Source of the DNA: Elysia crispata
Lineage: Eukaryota; Mollusca; Gastropoda; Plakobranchidae
Direction of reading: 5' to 3'
Length of the DNA: 64,000 bases
Assembly: GCA_033675545.1 (NCBI GenBank)
Contig: JAWDGP010000503.1
Location: forward strand, 553,659-617,658
This document shows, piece by piece, positions 52,262-64,000 of this stretch. Numbering within the stretch: position 1 is the stretch's first letter; each line of letters begins with the position of its first letter. The notes beneath the pieces are model-generated. The model was not told the DNA's origin. It made no database searches and saw only the letters and a program-made list of their open reading frames with translations. The position numbers and the translations under genes are program-made.

Positions 52262-55200
52262 ACCGAAACGATCTATTATAATGGAGCTAGGTGAAAAATG
52301 AGGACCATTTAACCGAGCATTTCTAGAGAACGTCAAAGTTGGCATAATGTTGTAAATTGTCCTAAAGATTGAAGTGGTAGTATTATTTTTCACCAAAAAT
52401 TAAAAAATTAAAGGCAAAAATTTGATTATCATTTTATTATAAGAAAAAGGCCGATGTGCGAACTATTTCCTGTAAGCACAGCTTGGCAGAGATAGCAGGA
52501 ATGAAATTGAAAGTACATTATATGTAACTAGCTGGGTGGATTCCTAACTTACTTAGTTACTATGCAATATCACCCACTAGTTATTTATAGAAGCTCAGTG
52601 CTTCTTCCTACCCTAAGTAATTGCAGGCCCGAACAGGTTATGGTAGCGTGCCTAGCAGCCGTGCAATGCTATAGAGTTCACAGTTCACTCTCACGGGTCC
52701 TTGAGTATTAGTGGAGTACTAAGGCCATTGTTCCCTAACTAATAATATGAGTGGGTGTCGAGACTTGATAAGAACAGAATAGCTACACTCCCGAAAAGAA
52801 GAACACAAAAGAGAAGAAAGTTAAAATTACCAACGCCTACAATAAATTAATTCCACGAATATCAATAAATGAAAGCAATTCTCAAAGAATAAAATACAAC
52901 GATGATCCAAAAGCAATCGCATACTAAAAGATACTAACAAATGGTCAGAATAACAAACGGTTAGAAGCGGCCAAAACAAAGTGTCATGTACGTGCAGATG
53001 ATACCAAACAAGTGGTCAGAATGATAAGCGCCAAGAAGATACTCCAGATAAAGTGCATTTGATATACTAAGATCAGATACTAAAACAAAATGGCCAGAAT
53101 TCTAAGTTGTAGATATTAAACAGAAGCGTACACAACGTGGTCAAAATAGAAGATACTAAGAAAGGTTGCTAAATAAAAATGCCTATACGAAAATGCCCAA
53201 TAAAAATGTCGAATAGAAATGCCTAATAGTCAGCCAACGCCCGAGTCACGGTGATAATAATCACGTAGAATTACAACAACTGATAATCCAACACAACTTC
53301 TCAGTAGTACATGTAGTAGTAATTTCCACAATACTTTAACAAAATTCCATTAGGAATGATCACAAGAACTTCTCACTGTCTCAGTAATTCCAAATAATAC
53401 TTTTCACCGACGTGGCCTCTAGATACTCCAAAAAAGGTACTGACAACGAGTCTTTACGAGCTCTACATTTATAGTACAAACTCAGTTGGCACAGTCCCCT
53501 GTCAAAGACTTCCCTGGCTTCCAGGTTCGTCGTCCAACTTCCCTAGAACAAGGGTCAATGCCGACCGAGGAGAATTTACTCCGTCGAGCGGAACAACCCG
53601 TTTCCCCAACTAAAACATCACCCGACCGAGATCATAGAATCAACGAAACTTGTTATTACATCTACGTACTACATTTAGCATCTCCCGATCAAAACATCAT
53701 ATAGCTTTGTACAACTAGTAGTTTCCCTAAATTCCCCATGTCCCCCGAATCAAAGTACGTCCTAAGCCGACCGAAGAAGAGCTTCTCTGACCAGCTGGAC
53801 AGGAACAAAAGAATAGATCGGCTAGTCAATGTAATCATTACAACAAAGTATCTTCCGAATTGTTATAGAAATGGAAATGAACCGCTACAGGGGCGGAGAG
53901 TAGTTTCCCGCCATTAAACTTCGTCTACTAATATTAAGAAGTTAGAAGTACACTTGGCTCCACCCACAAGTTGATAATTGACATACTAAAGATCTGTTCT
54001 AAAGGCCTACTGCTATGCCACAAATAAATAAAAGTTCTATGCCAGCCTCCCTACAAATACAATGTAGGCGGCGGCAGATCTAAAACCGTAAAACCGTCTG
54101 GAATAGATCTATATGTTGATAATTTTGTGTGAGATCTAAGTAAAAAATTTAAAAAGATTGCTCCGACATAGATTCTAGATCTAGGGCTTAGTTATATATT
54201 TACACCAGCTAGATTTTACTTTTAGACTTACACTTTTTTTAAAAACTTTCGTTATAATGTAGCTTTAAATATCTGCCTGGCTAAGCATTCATGCAAGGTA
54301 GTGCATTTTTATACGCTAAATGCGAAAATTCAAAGCGTTCTAATAAGTGGTTAAAAGGAACTAAAAACATAATTGGAAAGTATGAAGTAGTCGATTTCCT
54401 TTAATCTAAAAGGATTTCAGCCCTTCATCTAAATTGAGAATTTAGAATAAAATTTATCGAGATATCTAGATTCTAGGTTAAGATGCGTAGATTGAGGCAT
54501 ATATGTGGATCATTTAAGTAAAAGGAGAGATATCAAGATCATTTATAAGCCTATTTAATACGCACACACCCCAGCCCCGGCCGTAGAAATGGGTTTACAG
54601 CTTGTCTATATAATGGAGCTCGGCGAAAAATGTGGACCATCTAACCGAGCATTTTTAGACTACCTAGGAACTTCAAATTTGGCATAAGGTTCTAAATTGT
54701 CCTAAACATTGGAGTGGTAATATTTTTTTCACCAAAATAGAATTTGTCGAAAATTAAAGGCAAAAATGTGATTATTATTTTCTTAAAAGAAAAAGATGAA
54801 TATGCGAACCATTTCCTGTAAGCACAGATGGGAAAAGATTGCAGGAATGAAACTGAAAGTACGCATACAGCGGCCGATTTAAAACCGTCTGGAAGAGTTA
54901 AGAATTTCGAAAGGTTGCTTCGAGATATATTCGGTATATTCTAGATCTAGGGCCTAGATAATAAAAGCAGCTAGACTCAAATCAAAAGGTTAATATATCT
55001 AACTAGAAAAATCTAGATTTTACTTTAAGGCTTACAGATTTTTTTAGAACTTTTAAGTATGTTTAAATAACTGCGCGGCTAAAAATTCACGCAAGGCAAT
55101 GCATTTTTATGCACTTAATGCGAAAATTAAAATCTTGATAAGCGTAAGATCTAAAAACATAAATCATTGCAAAAGTATGAAATTAGTCATTTCCTTTATT

Positions 55201-55395
55201 CCAAACCTTTATCTAAATTTCGTGTTTATAATAAGAATTATCGAGCTACATGTATCTAGAATCTAGGTAAAGACGGGTAGGTGGAGGCATATATGTGGAT
55301 CATTTAAGTAAAAGGATACATATCAAGACCACTTTAAGCCTATTTAATACACAGACGCACCCCAGCCTCGGCAAATTGACACTCGGGTACCTGCA
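52262..55395. repeat. ~0.8 kb tandem duplication, first copy split by an insertion
   Basis: Copy A is 52262-52526 plus 54062-54596; copy B is 54597-55395. Shared blocks include GAAAAATG-GGACCAT-TAACCGAGCATTT (52288 and 54623), TGCATTTTTATnC-CTnAATGCGAAAATT (54303 and 55097) and GGCATATATGTGGATCATTT (54498 and 55285). The offset after removing the insertion is about 790-800 bp throughout. The copies have diverged, so the duplication is old. Confidence 0.8.
52523..54066. mobile_element. ~1.5 kb LTR-like insertion
   Basis: Interrupts copy A of the tandem duplication; copy B shows the empty site. The inserted segment can be read as TGTAACTAG...AAATACA (52523-54061), the TG...CA form of an LTR, or with a 5-bp direct repeat ATGTA at 52522-52526 and 54062-54066. 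No coding region. It contains degenerate units around AGATACTAA and TGGTCAGAAT (52,920-53,160). It may be a solo LTR, and the exact ends are ambiguous. Confidence 0.5.
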
Positions 55396-56246
55396 AATTA
55401 ACGGGGACATGCAGATATCCCGACTGAGTAAAAAACTTCAATTTTTCTGTTCTTTCGTTTCTGCGGTTGCTAGAGTCGTCCGATAGTTTTGTTCACAACA
55501 AACTTCCTTTCCATGACAACAAGCAAACAAAAAGGGCACCCTTCCAGTATTTTCCTGGTCTATATATAAAAATTTACGACTTACGTGGTTAATTCTCTTC
55601 TGAAACTTAAGCCCACACATTTTTAAAGTTTCTCAATACAAAAAATGGAGAAACTAACACAGATTTAACTAAATTCCGGCATGAAATCGGCGCTATGGCC
55701 AGTATGGACTGATACCGTAACAGATTACTCAAACTGCAATCTTTCATTATCATAATTTAAAAATAAATCACGAAAATAATATGAAACAACCTCCATAATA
55801 AAAAGACGCACTCGATGCCAAATATTTCCATATATTTCTAGATTCTAGATCTAGTACGCAGTAACTGTTGTGCCGTTTACTTAAGACTATTAGTGCTAGA
55901 TTTAAATCTAGAGATTTACAAAGTATATTCTTAATACAATAATTATTTAGCGAAGCCAGTCTAATCAAGGCTTAGCCTATCCAATGCATTAGAGACACGA
56001 TATCGTAGATCTATATCTAGCTTATGACAGATGACCCACCTAATTTGAATAATTATATCGAAATTGTAAAGTTATTAGTGGTGGAGTACAGTTAACTGAA
56101 AGGCAGACAAACCCGCACGTTTTTAAAGCACATAGACCTAGATCTAGATCTAATAGTTTACCAATTGAATTGTATAAAATCATTTGACTCCAAACCCTTT
56201 TTTAACTTATAAGCCATGGAAAAGAAGTATAAAGCTTGTACTGTAG

Positions 56247-56248
<2 letters not shown>

Positions 56249-56299
<51 letters not shown>

Positions 56300-56376
56300 T
56301 TATATATAGTTTATTTAAATCTTGATACCTGCTACTACTACTACTGTTACTACTACTACTACGACTACTACGACTA

Positions 56377-56411
<35 letters not shown>

Positions 56412-56412
56412 T

Positions 56413-56494
<82 letters not shown>

Positions 56495-56501
56495 ATATAT
56501 T

Positions 56502-56590
<89 letters not shown>

Positions 56591-56640
56591 ACTACAACTA
56601 CTACTACTACAACTACTGCCGCTGCTGCTGCTGCTTATTT
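56249..56640. repeat. (TA)n and (CTA)n/(CTG)n microsatellites
   Basis: TA dinucleotides at 56249-56297, then about 290 nt of CTA with CTG blocks (56334-56640). More diverged CTA/CTG/CTC trinucleotides continue to about 56830. Long open frames of poly-Thr or poly-Leu here are artefacts. Confidence 0.96.
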
Positions 56641-57620
56641 ACTCCTACTACTATTACTCCTAACAATACTACTGCTGTTCCCTCTACTTCTACAACTGCT
56701 ACTACTATTGGTGCTGCTGCTCCAGCTGCTATTACTACTACAACTAGTGCTACTGCAAATTCTATTGCTATCACTCCTTCGGCTGCCGGTATTGCGACTG
56801 CTGCTGCTGTTGTAGGTGATGGTACCAGGCTTGTTGTTGTAGTGGTAGAGAACATGCAAGAAAACTCTGATTAATTAAAAATTGTCACTCAAGTAAATTT
56901 TCAGTGGTTAATATTATGATTAGGGTGGAATTGTTTCTTCTGGTCAGTAGTGTCAATTGAGAGTGAAACTGAAGTCCGTCATTAAAAGCCAAAACTATAT
57001 GAATAATACTTTCAAGCTTTTCATTGGCAAAGCTGCCATATAAAAAATAGGTACGTCGAGAATAGGATTTGCAACTCTAGAAAGTGTGTGCTGGGGTTCT
57101 TGAAATCTCAGTTAAAGGTCGTATTGGACTCTTTAGCCTATTTGCTGCTAGAATATCAATCCAAGATGTAAATTTAAATTTAGATCTCAAAGTAAGCCTG
57201 GAATTTAGATGTCAAGCCTACATGAACAAAGATAGGATCTAGATCTCTATCTTTGATCATTGATAGTCTATAGACAAATATAGATCTAGAGTACAACACG
57301 AACAAGTAACTGTGATTTTAATAGCCTGGTAGGGTAAGCCGGGGCAAGTTGTAACACTTTTTTCTAAAAGACCATAAGCGCGGGTGTATATGAGAAATAC
57401 ATACAGAAAGCCTAGTGACACGCACGTTTAAAATACGTTTCAGACAATTTGGAACATTAACTTACCCCATGACTGGGGCATGTTGTAACAGACCCTGGGG
57501 CACATTGAAACAGTATAGTAACAGTTAAACGTAACATTAAAATAAGCCAAAATGTCATTTTTGTGTGAAAGGAAGGAATATTTTATTTATACTGATTGAA
57601 AGGTTAGAAAGGATATTTTT

Positions 57621-59619
57621 TTAATCAGATAGACAGTTCTGACATATGTAAAGAAGAGTCCTGGATCCGATGTCTGTGCAGTCTTCATGTGCCCAAAAGT
57701 TACAGCCAGAGCACTGGACCCATTTTTCTCCACTACGACTGTCATGAAAATGCTCGGTGCAGACCAAACAGATGTTCTCTTCTTCGTCGTCAGAGTCAGA
57801 CGAGGAAACTGGTGACGCTTGTCGTTTCCTAGGCTGTGCTTTTCCTACACGCTTATGACTCTTTGGCTGCCCGGTATTAGTTGACCTCGCCGTTCTCGAT
57901 GTTCTGGGCTTCTTGGCCTTGTTCAATTCAAGCTGTCTTTTGACAGGACTGTCAGTTAGGATGGCACTTTTCCTCCTGCGTCTGTCGTTACCATTGCCAT
58001 TATTAGCTGCCCTAACTGCTTGAGGAAAGGGCAAAACCAGCTCTGGGGAGAAAGCGCCCTGGCTGGTCGGACATCTTGACGGGGTGGCAGGAGTTGATGC
58101 TGATGGGCCAGCAGGCAGACCACTTGGTCCTGGAGCACTAGGCAGGCCACTTGGACCTGGGACAGTTGACAGACCACTTGGAACTGGGGCAGCAGGTGGG
58201 CCACTCGGACCTTTGGCAGCAGGTGGGCCACTCGGTCCTGGGGCAGCAGGTGGTGGGCCACTCGGACCTGGGGCAGAAGGTGGTGGGCCACTCGGTCCTG
58301 GGGCAGCATGTGGGCCACTTGGTCCTGGGGTAGAAGGTGGTGGGCCACTCGGTCCTGGGGCAGCAGGTGGGCCACTTGGATCTGATGAAGAGCCTGATGG
58401 TATCAGCGGACGCTCGGTTACCAAAGAGGCTGCGAAGTCCCTGTCTGTAAAAACGTGCCGATTCATGGGCCATATTCCAGTACACCGGAAAGACTCAATC
58501 AAGTTGTGCTGTGTCGTAGCTCGGGGAAGCTCACTGCCAGCAATGCCAGGGATATCGTAGATGCTCAGGGATTTCCCTGGGTTCTCCCTGGTCCAAGCGT
58601 GGCATCGACTGGTGACATAGGTCTTTAGCGGGCCGTAAACCACCCTGTCTAGGGGCTGCAGCTTGTGTGAGCAATGTGGTGGAAGTGACAGGAGGGTGAT
58701 GTTATGTTCACGGCACAGGTCGATGGCTGGTATGGACAAGTGGGACACGTGGTTGTCCAAAATTAGAAGTATTGGAGAATCTTGTGAGGGTCTTGTGAAT
58801 TTGATGAAATGTTCCACATAGCTCTGCCAATCCTCCTCTTTGATCCAACCGGATCCATTTGCCCTTCCGATTGATCAAGGTGGACCTCCTCGGATAAAAT
58901 GGTCCCTGTATGTCTTCCTCGGGAAAATGAACATAGGAGGCACAGAATTCCCTATGGCATTTATGGCACAGACTAGTGTCACCAGAGTCCCCCTTTCGGC
59001 TGACACGACTCGACCTACTGACCTTGTTCCCGTTTTTGCCACCACTCATGATGACTTCGGAACTGTTGACATACCTGTCTCATCGACATTGTATATTTGA
59101 TGAGGCCCGAAGTTCTGCCTAGACAAAACGTTTTCCAAGTTGTCAAATAAAAGCTGGTTTGTTAAAGCCGATAGCTCGCCCTAAGCTGGTATTCTCAGCT
59201 TTTCGAAGTGAGAACTGGTAGCGCTCTCTAAAACCAGAAAATCAGTCTTCTCCAGCTTGCCGGTTCTCGCTCCATGAAAGGGGCATCCTGATAGCGAACT
59301 TTTCCCCACACTGATAAGCAAGCTGCCTTACTTCTACAGGTGTCAGGCCGTAGCGTAGTTCTGCAGACCAGGTCACGTACCGAGCAAGTTCCTGTTCCTG
59401 ATGCTGGCTAAAAACTTGTGCATGTTTGCTGTAACCCATGCAAGGTGCCTCTCCCTGCTCCCGCTTCTTTAACCTCCGATGCAGATTCACATGACAAAGC
59501 CCATGGTCCTTTGCAGCTTGTCTAATGGTTTTGCCACTGTCTACCTCCTGCATTGCTGTATTGTACAATTCCTGTGGCACTTCAGCTCGCTCAGTTTTTC
59601 TTTGATAATTCCTCACCAT
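57621..59619 (-). pseudogene. pogo-like transposase with C-terminal PHD finger
   Basis: Start ATG at 59619 (MVRNYQRKTERAEVPQE), a psq-like helix-turn-helix. The DDE core shows YNVDETG (first Asp), LLILDNHVSH (second Asp) and HKLQPLDR (third Asp). A Pro/Gly/Ala-rich linker of repeated GPSGPP units and basic stretches follow, then a PHD finger: C-x2-C, C-x2-C, H-x2-C, C-x2-C with CSGCNFWAHEDC. Dead copy: TGA stops at 59048-59046 and 58877-58875, a TGA replacing the Trp of GEDW near 59240, and a 1-nt frameshift near 59150. From 58817 to 57621 the frame is intact for 398 codons. A TTTTACAG acceptor just before the ATG and a CCG|GTGAGT donor at 60095 suggest a 5' UTR intron. Confidence 0.85.
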
Positions 59620-60094
59620 TTTTGCGAATCTGTAAAAGATAAAAAGATAACATAAAATGAAAATATGCCAAGAGCCTACAGTCACAAAAAGCTATCCCAT
59701 AACAGTAACGACAAGGAAGCGTTTAGTTTACAAAATAGTGCTTTTATATTCTTAGTTTTAGTCATAATTTAGAAGCCATTGTGCAGTATTCTCTAATCAA
59801 AATAATGATCAATACACTTCCCCCCTTACAACCGTCAAAAAATGTGAATAAATTAAACTGGGGTAAGTTGTAACAGTGTTACAATGTGCCCCGGCGTACT
59901 GTTACAACCTGCCCCACCCATGGTTCCTGTTGTTTTCATTGTAAAATGCCCTTCCCATTCAACCCTTCAGACTAGATGCCTATGAATGCCAATTATAAAA
60001 GCTTAAAGAATCATACAAAATTATAAACGGGTTAAGTTTAAGTCAATTTGTTAGTACATGAACAAATATTAGTCGAAACTATAAAATTACTCAC

Positions 60095-60281
60095 CGGTGC
60101 TTGAAAATGAGTTCAGCAGACAACTTTTTCCGAACTTACGCAATGGCCGCCAAAATACAGAGAGGAAGCTTCGTTGCAAAAACCATTCGGTCAATAAGTT
60201 TTGGCGGTGTAGAACTAAATTTTCGCCCCAAGCCATGTCTGTTACAACTTACCCCGTGTTACAACCTGCCCCAGGTTACCC
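60095..60281 (-). other. Probable 5' untranslated exon of the pogo-like transposase
   Basis: The segment from the right TIR to 60095 ends in CACCG|GTGAGT, a strong donor. The next acceptor, TCTTTTACAG, lies just upstream of the ATG at 59619. No ATG-initiated frame in the segment matches the transposase, so it would be untranslated. Confidence 0.5.
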
Positions 60282-60504
60282 TACTCTCTAGGATTGCTAG
60301 TCTTCTATTTTTATGGAAACGTAGGTATGGCTTTTGTCCTACCGACATTAATGCATGTGAAACTCATGAATAATATCAGAATCAACCCCACTAATTTGGC
60401 AGCCATTAATTTCCAAATTTTTGTTTAGCACAGCAACATATTACTATGTGATTGCGCGTGTCAAAGCTGCTTGGTTTTAAGGTCTTCTCTATTTGAGTAA
60501 TCGC

Positions 60505-60660
60505 TAGCGACGTGCAGAAAGCGACTGTTGAAAGCGACCAGCAGAAAGCGACAGAGCACCAAATCGGCCCGTGTAAACACACTTAAAATTTGTGGCAAGC
60601 GATTCTCTGCAGAAAGCGATGTGCAGCTCGCTTCGTCTAAACAGACCTTTAGGAAACGCA
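60505..60660. repeat. Cluster of GCAGAAAGCGA motifs
   Basis: Four or five copies of (GC)AGAAAGCGA(C/T) at 60516, 60531, 60541 and 60610 with related AGCG words, followed by GTCTAAACAGACC, an imperfect palindrome. The pattern suggests a short non-autonomous element end, but no clear terminal inverted repeat was found. Confidence 0.4.
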
Positions 60661-60661
60661 T

Positions 60662-63132
60662 GCAAAACTACGCATAAGTGACGCACGTGTTTTACTCTGT
60701 GAAATATAACATAGAGGCTGGCTAGATCTTCAGACGCTCATTTTTTCGGAAGATTAAGGAAGCCTATTCCGATGCCGATGGAGTGGAAGCATCGCTTATG
60801 CGAGCGAGAATAAGAAAAACAGCCACCAGATAAATTCATAAATGAATCTGGAATACTGATATAATATGAAAAAAAACATATTAATAAATGTATCATTCTA
60901 AACGCCTTGAGGAAAATGTTTAATACATATTTTAAAACTCCTCGACAATCTTTCTCAACCCAAATAAACTTTTTTCCGTTTTTTTTTTCTTTTTTCAAAA
61001 GCACGTGATGTTTGTAAATCTCTTGTGTTTAAAGAAGTGTTTGTTTTACTTTCTTTTAGAAAACATCAATCTATGCATGTAGATTTTGAAACAAAAAGTT
61101 ACAGGTATAACTCCCTCACATTTTCTTTGCCCGCTGTTTAGTTGATCCTTACATTAGCTTTGTTTGAAAGAGAAAAATTACATGTTCTTTGAGAAGATAT
61201 TTTTTCTTAGCAATATAAGAATTATATACTGTCCTAATCTATTCAAAGCTTGTTTAAAACGGCACAAAAAGTACTTAAAGGCTCTATACCTTGCGGAAAT
61301 TCATCGCTACCAATTCGTTTTAACCTGCACAACAATGAACGTTTGAAAAATCTTAAAATAGATATGGATTTTACAGAATCAGTAACTATTCTTATTGATC
61401 TGTAACCAGACAAGCGTTCTTCAAAATAAGCAGCTGAGGAAGATATTAGGTATTATAGTATACCAGAGGGAAATGTGATAACAGAAAAATGGACATGGAG
61501 CTCTATTTAAGAGCTAGAGCGCTTTAGTTGGATAAATAAGTGTTGAGACAGGAGCTGAGCTTTTATTTTGTGTACGGAGTACGAGAAATAAATTTCAGGA
61601 GTTTTTAAAAGAGCAAAGCAGAAATAGGTTCTATGGGAACTTGAAAGGTTGGGGGAGGAAGGGGGAGAGAAAGGGATAAGTAGGACACCAGGAGGAGAAA
61701 AGGATGCGTCTCCGTACATAAGAAGATAGACAATTGAGTTAGAGTGCGAGTGAGGAGGGAGGAAGGGTTGTGCAAAGGGCGCGAATGTGACGATAAAGAA
61801 GGGGGAGGGGTCAAGAAGAGGGAGGAGTTTGCGGGAAAAAAGATACTGGAGGAGGGAAGAGGGGGAAATCATTTTCTCTTTTCATTGTTTGGAAATTTTA
61901 CACAACAATCTGGACATTGGGCACGATAATTATTCTCAAGACAAGGCATCAGGAAAATGTATTAATAATAATTACAAACTATCATAAGGAGTATCATATT
62001 ATTCGTCAAATACAACAGAAGAATATTTTGATAACGAGCATATTATTGGCAAGATGTTACAAAAGTCAAAACTATTTTTTTTAAAGAATTTCTGAGAGCA
62101 ACCCAAATGACAAGTATAATTTATAAACCAATCGTTAGTTAAGTAGACTGAGCAACAAGAATTAACCACCTGGCACATTTGAACAAGAGCAGTGTTAAAC
62201 GACCTTGGAGAGCAACAAATACATGTATAAAGTGAAGCACTCATGTGGAACATAAATAATACAATGGTCTAAAAAAAAAAGGAAAACAGGCATAGCGTCA
62301 CGCTCATTCGATAAATGCTTAACTCATTTTTATCTGTTTTGAGCTATGCAAGAAAAAAAAATTCCGCATATTGAACAAGGGTATGATTAGTGATATGCAG
62401 CAAAAAGATTGTATTCTTATTTATAAACATTGAATTATTTGATCTTATAATTTACGTAAAATACCAACTGTTTAATATGTTTTAGGCATATTAAATGTTC
62501 AAACTGGTATCAACATGCCAGGTATGTTATATTACAACCATCCTAAGCATTTGTATTGCGTGGGTTGATGTTTATACGAGCGTAATTGTATTTCATTAAA
62601 ACAAGAAGCCCAATTTTCGTTTTTAAAACAAGAAAAAGCTCCTCCCCCACGCTAGCCAAGTAAAGCGAGCTCAAGATACTTACAAGCGTTGGCATCGAAT
62701 TCTTCGAAAATCTCTTGACTTTATCGAATCATGTGATTTTTTTTTAAACAATGAACCAATGGCGGCTGCGTTCGTGATGCTTTTTGTAGGTTGTATCGCA
62801 TTGTACTATAAGTTGATCTATGCATTTCCTCACCCTTTTTTGGTGCGTAACTTTTGGGTAGCGGATCGGTTAGATCTATGTACATTATCTTATTTGGTTG
62901 CATAACGTTTGTATTTCAAGCCTAAGAACTTAGTTTTGTTTATTTGAACACAGCCCGCACTTGTATGGTCAAGATTCTTCTCGAATCTCCGACTTAGTTC
63001 TAGCATAGTAATGATCTCGTCACCCCTTGTTTACCTTTGTTTTGATTGGTTGCTAATTGCTAATGACGTGTACCGAGAATGTTCTCTTATGATTTATGTA
63101 ATTCCTTTTCTGGATGATTCGACGAGATTTGG
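60662..63132. other. Gene-free interval, right part
   Basis: AT-rich DNA apart from the purine-rich tract at 61620-61870. No coding region, RNA gene or element could be supported. Confidence 0.55.
61620..61870. repeat. Purine-rich (GGGA/GGAGG) tract
   Basis: Plus-strand G/A-rich stretch with GGGGGAGG and GAGGGAGGAAGGG blocks. It has no codon structure; the frames that cross it are low-complexity. Confidence 0.7.
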
Positions 63133-63265
63133 TATAAATAAGAATCCAAATTATATTTAGTCAGTCAACATCATCGAGTCTACAGTGAGTCAACATCAAG
63201 TCTACAGTGAGTGATTGTTTTAAGTCTACCTACAGTGAGTGACTATTGAGTCAACCTACAGATAT
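63133..63265 (+). promoter_or_regulatory. TATA-box-like site with downstream 14-bp tandem repeats
   Basis: TATAAATA at 63133-63140 is followed, about 40 nt on, by four imperfect copies of AGTCTACAGTGAGT (63175-63262) separated by AACATCA-like spacers. This could be an LTR U3/R region or a gene promoter. No following gene is visible before base 64000. Confidence 0.3.
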
Positions 63266-64000
63266 TGTATAGTCTAGCTCTTGTGTTGGATTAAACAGTT
63301 TGCAATCTTTACTTGCGGACTTCGGACTTATGTTCTACGGACGAGTCGTGTGATTGGCTGTAAATATTTTGAAACCCCTAGACAAACAGAGTCTAACAGA
63401 TCACCCCCATCATCAAAATCTGTTACATAGGTCTATGTATTATGTTTGATTTTATTATTTTTTTGTCGGTTTATATTTTGATGTTTTCTTGCGCCTTTTT
63501 TCTAAGGAACTTCGAGGAACCATTTCCCCCCCCCTTCTTTAAAAATTGAGTTATGTTATTGAGTCGTCTAAAAATCAATATTTTCGTAGAAAACGTATTT
63601 TCAAAATTAATCGCTTTAGAGTGATTATATTAATCTCCATATTCTATTCATGACTTCAGCTTCTAAGAATAGAGAAGGGTCTCAACTAAAAAGACCTATC
63701 TTTGGCTTGAATAAAAGCTACCACCTTCGTGTACTACTTTCAGCATAGTATTAAAGTAACCCAATAAATGGTTTATTCAAGTTCTTCAAAGTTTGTTTGT
63801 TTCTTGTTTTGTTTTGTTTTTATTTGGAGATTACGAGAAGTCCTACCATTAGAAAGATATTCTGTCATGGGTTCGAGTCTTAAAAGTGTTGAAGGAGAAC
63901 CGTTGGTTCTGTAAATAAAACGCTTAGTGGGAAATGACTCGCGTAAATCAAGTTGTTTAAAGTCGCGGGAGTCAATAATATAGAAATAGATAACTGGCAA

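Larger units (their letters stand above)
57332..60281 (-). mobile_element. pogo/Tigger-like DNA transposon (inactivated)
   Basis: About 2.95 kb flanked by TA (57330-57331 and 60282-60283). Its ends are imperfect inverted repeats: GGGTAAGCCGGGGCAAGTTG on the left and the complement of a GTTACAACCTGCCCCAGG segment on the right. Further copies of the GGGGYAAGTTGTAACA motif lie at 57476, 57497, 59862, 59918 and 60240, probably transposase binding sites. It carries one transposase gene on the minus strand. TA targets, a psq-type DNA-binding N-terminus and the DDE domain place it in Tc1/mariner, pogo group. Confidence 0.85.

Noticed and set aside
63865-63880. GGGTTCGAGTCT resembles a tRNA B box.
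   Set aside because: No A box at a suitable distance and no cloverleaf could be drawn.

Overview
The window looks like AT-rich animal nuclear DNA: long AT-rich introns, short exons with canonical splice sites, microsatellites, and a mix of DNA transposons, MITEs, SINE-like and non-LTR retroelement remnants. The main gene is a TPR/ankyrin protein resembling TRANK1 (TPR and ankyrin repeat-containing protein 1). This, together with the transposon types, suggests a lophotrochozoan, possibly a gastropod mollusc. That is an inference and no marker gene confirms it.

Region 1-44,060 (minus strand): one gene occupies more than two thirds of the window. I assembled 23 exons by matching splice sites and reading phase. 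The ATG is at 44,018, with an in-frame stop upstream, and the gene runs off the left edge at base 1. The exons join into about 1,407 codons without a stop. The protein repeats a TPR-then-ankyrin module three times. The TPR exon junction falls at the same codon and phase in all three modules, so the gene probably grew by internal triplication. One intron begins with GC instead of GT. Another seems to begin with GG, where a GTGAGT site may have lost its T.

Its introns hold two TTAA-flanked piggyBac-like MITEs (19.7 and 29.4 kb), a degenerate retroelement reading frame interrupted by an insert (23.5-25.4 kb), a tRNA-derived SINE (25.4 kb), two inverted RTE-like tails flanking exon 10 (25.7-26.1 and 26.8-27.2 kb), and two inverted copies of a roughly 0.8-1.1 kb repeat 20 kb apart (12.7 and 33.9 kb).

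Region 44-46.6 kb: no gene recognised; degenerate tandem repeats and a long CT/AT microsatellite. Region 46,585-50,527: a 3.9 kb DNA transposon with perfect 24-bp terminal inverted repeats, remnants of an unrecognised protein, and a 16-bp motif recurring about every 135-210 bp near both ends. This is the best candidate for something undescribed.

Region 50.5-57.3 kb: repeat-rich, gene-poor DNA with a 0.8 kb tandem duplication, an approximately 1.5 kb LTR-like insertion, many AGATCTAGA-type motifs and trinucleotide microsatellites. Region 57,332-60,281: a nearly complete but inactivated pogo/Tigger-like transposon whose transposase carries a C-terminal PHD finger. Region 60.3-64 kb: no gene recognised; a short repeat cluster, a purine-rich tract and a promoter-like TATA segment with small tandem repeats.
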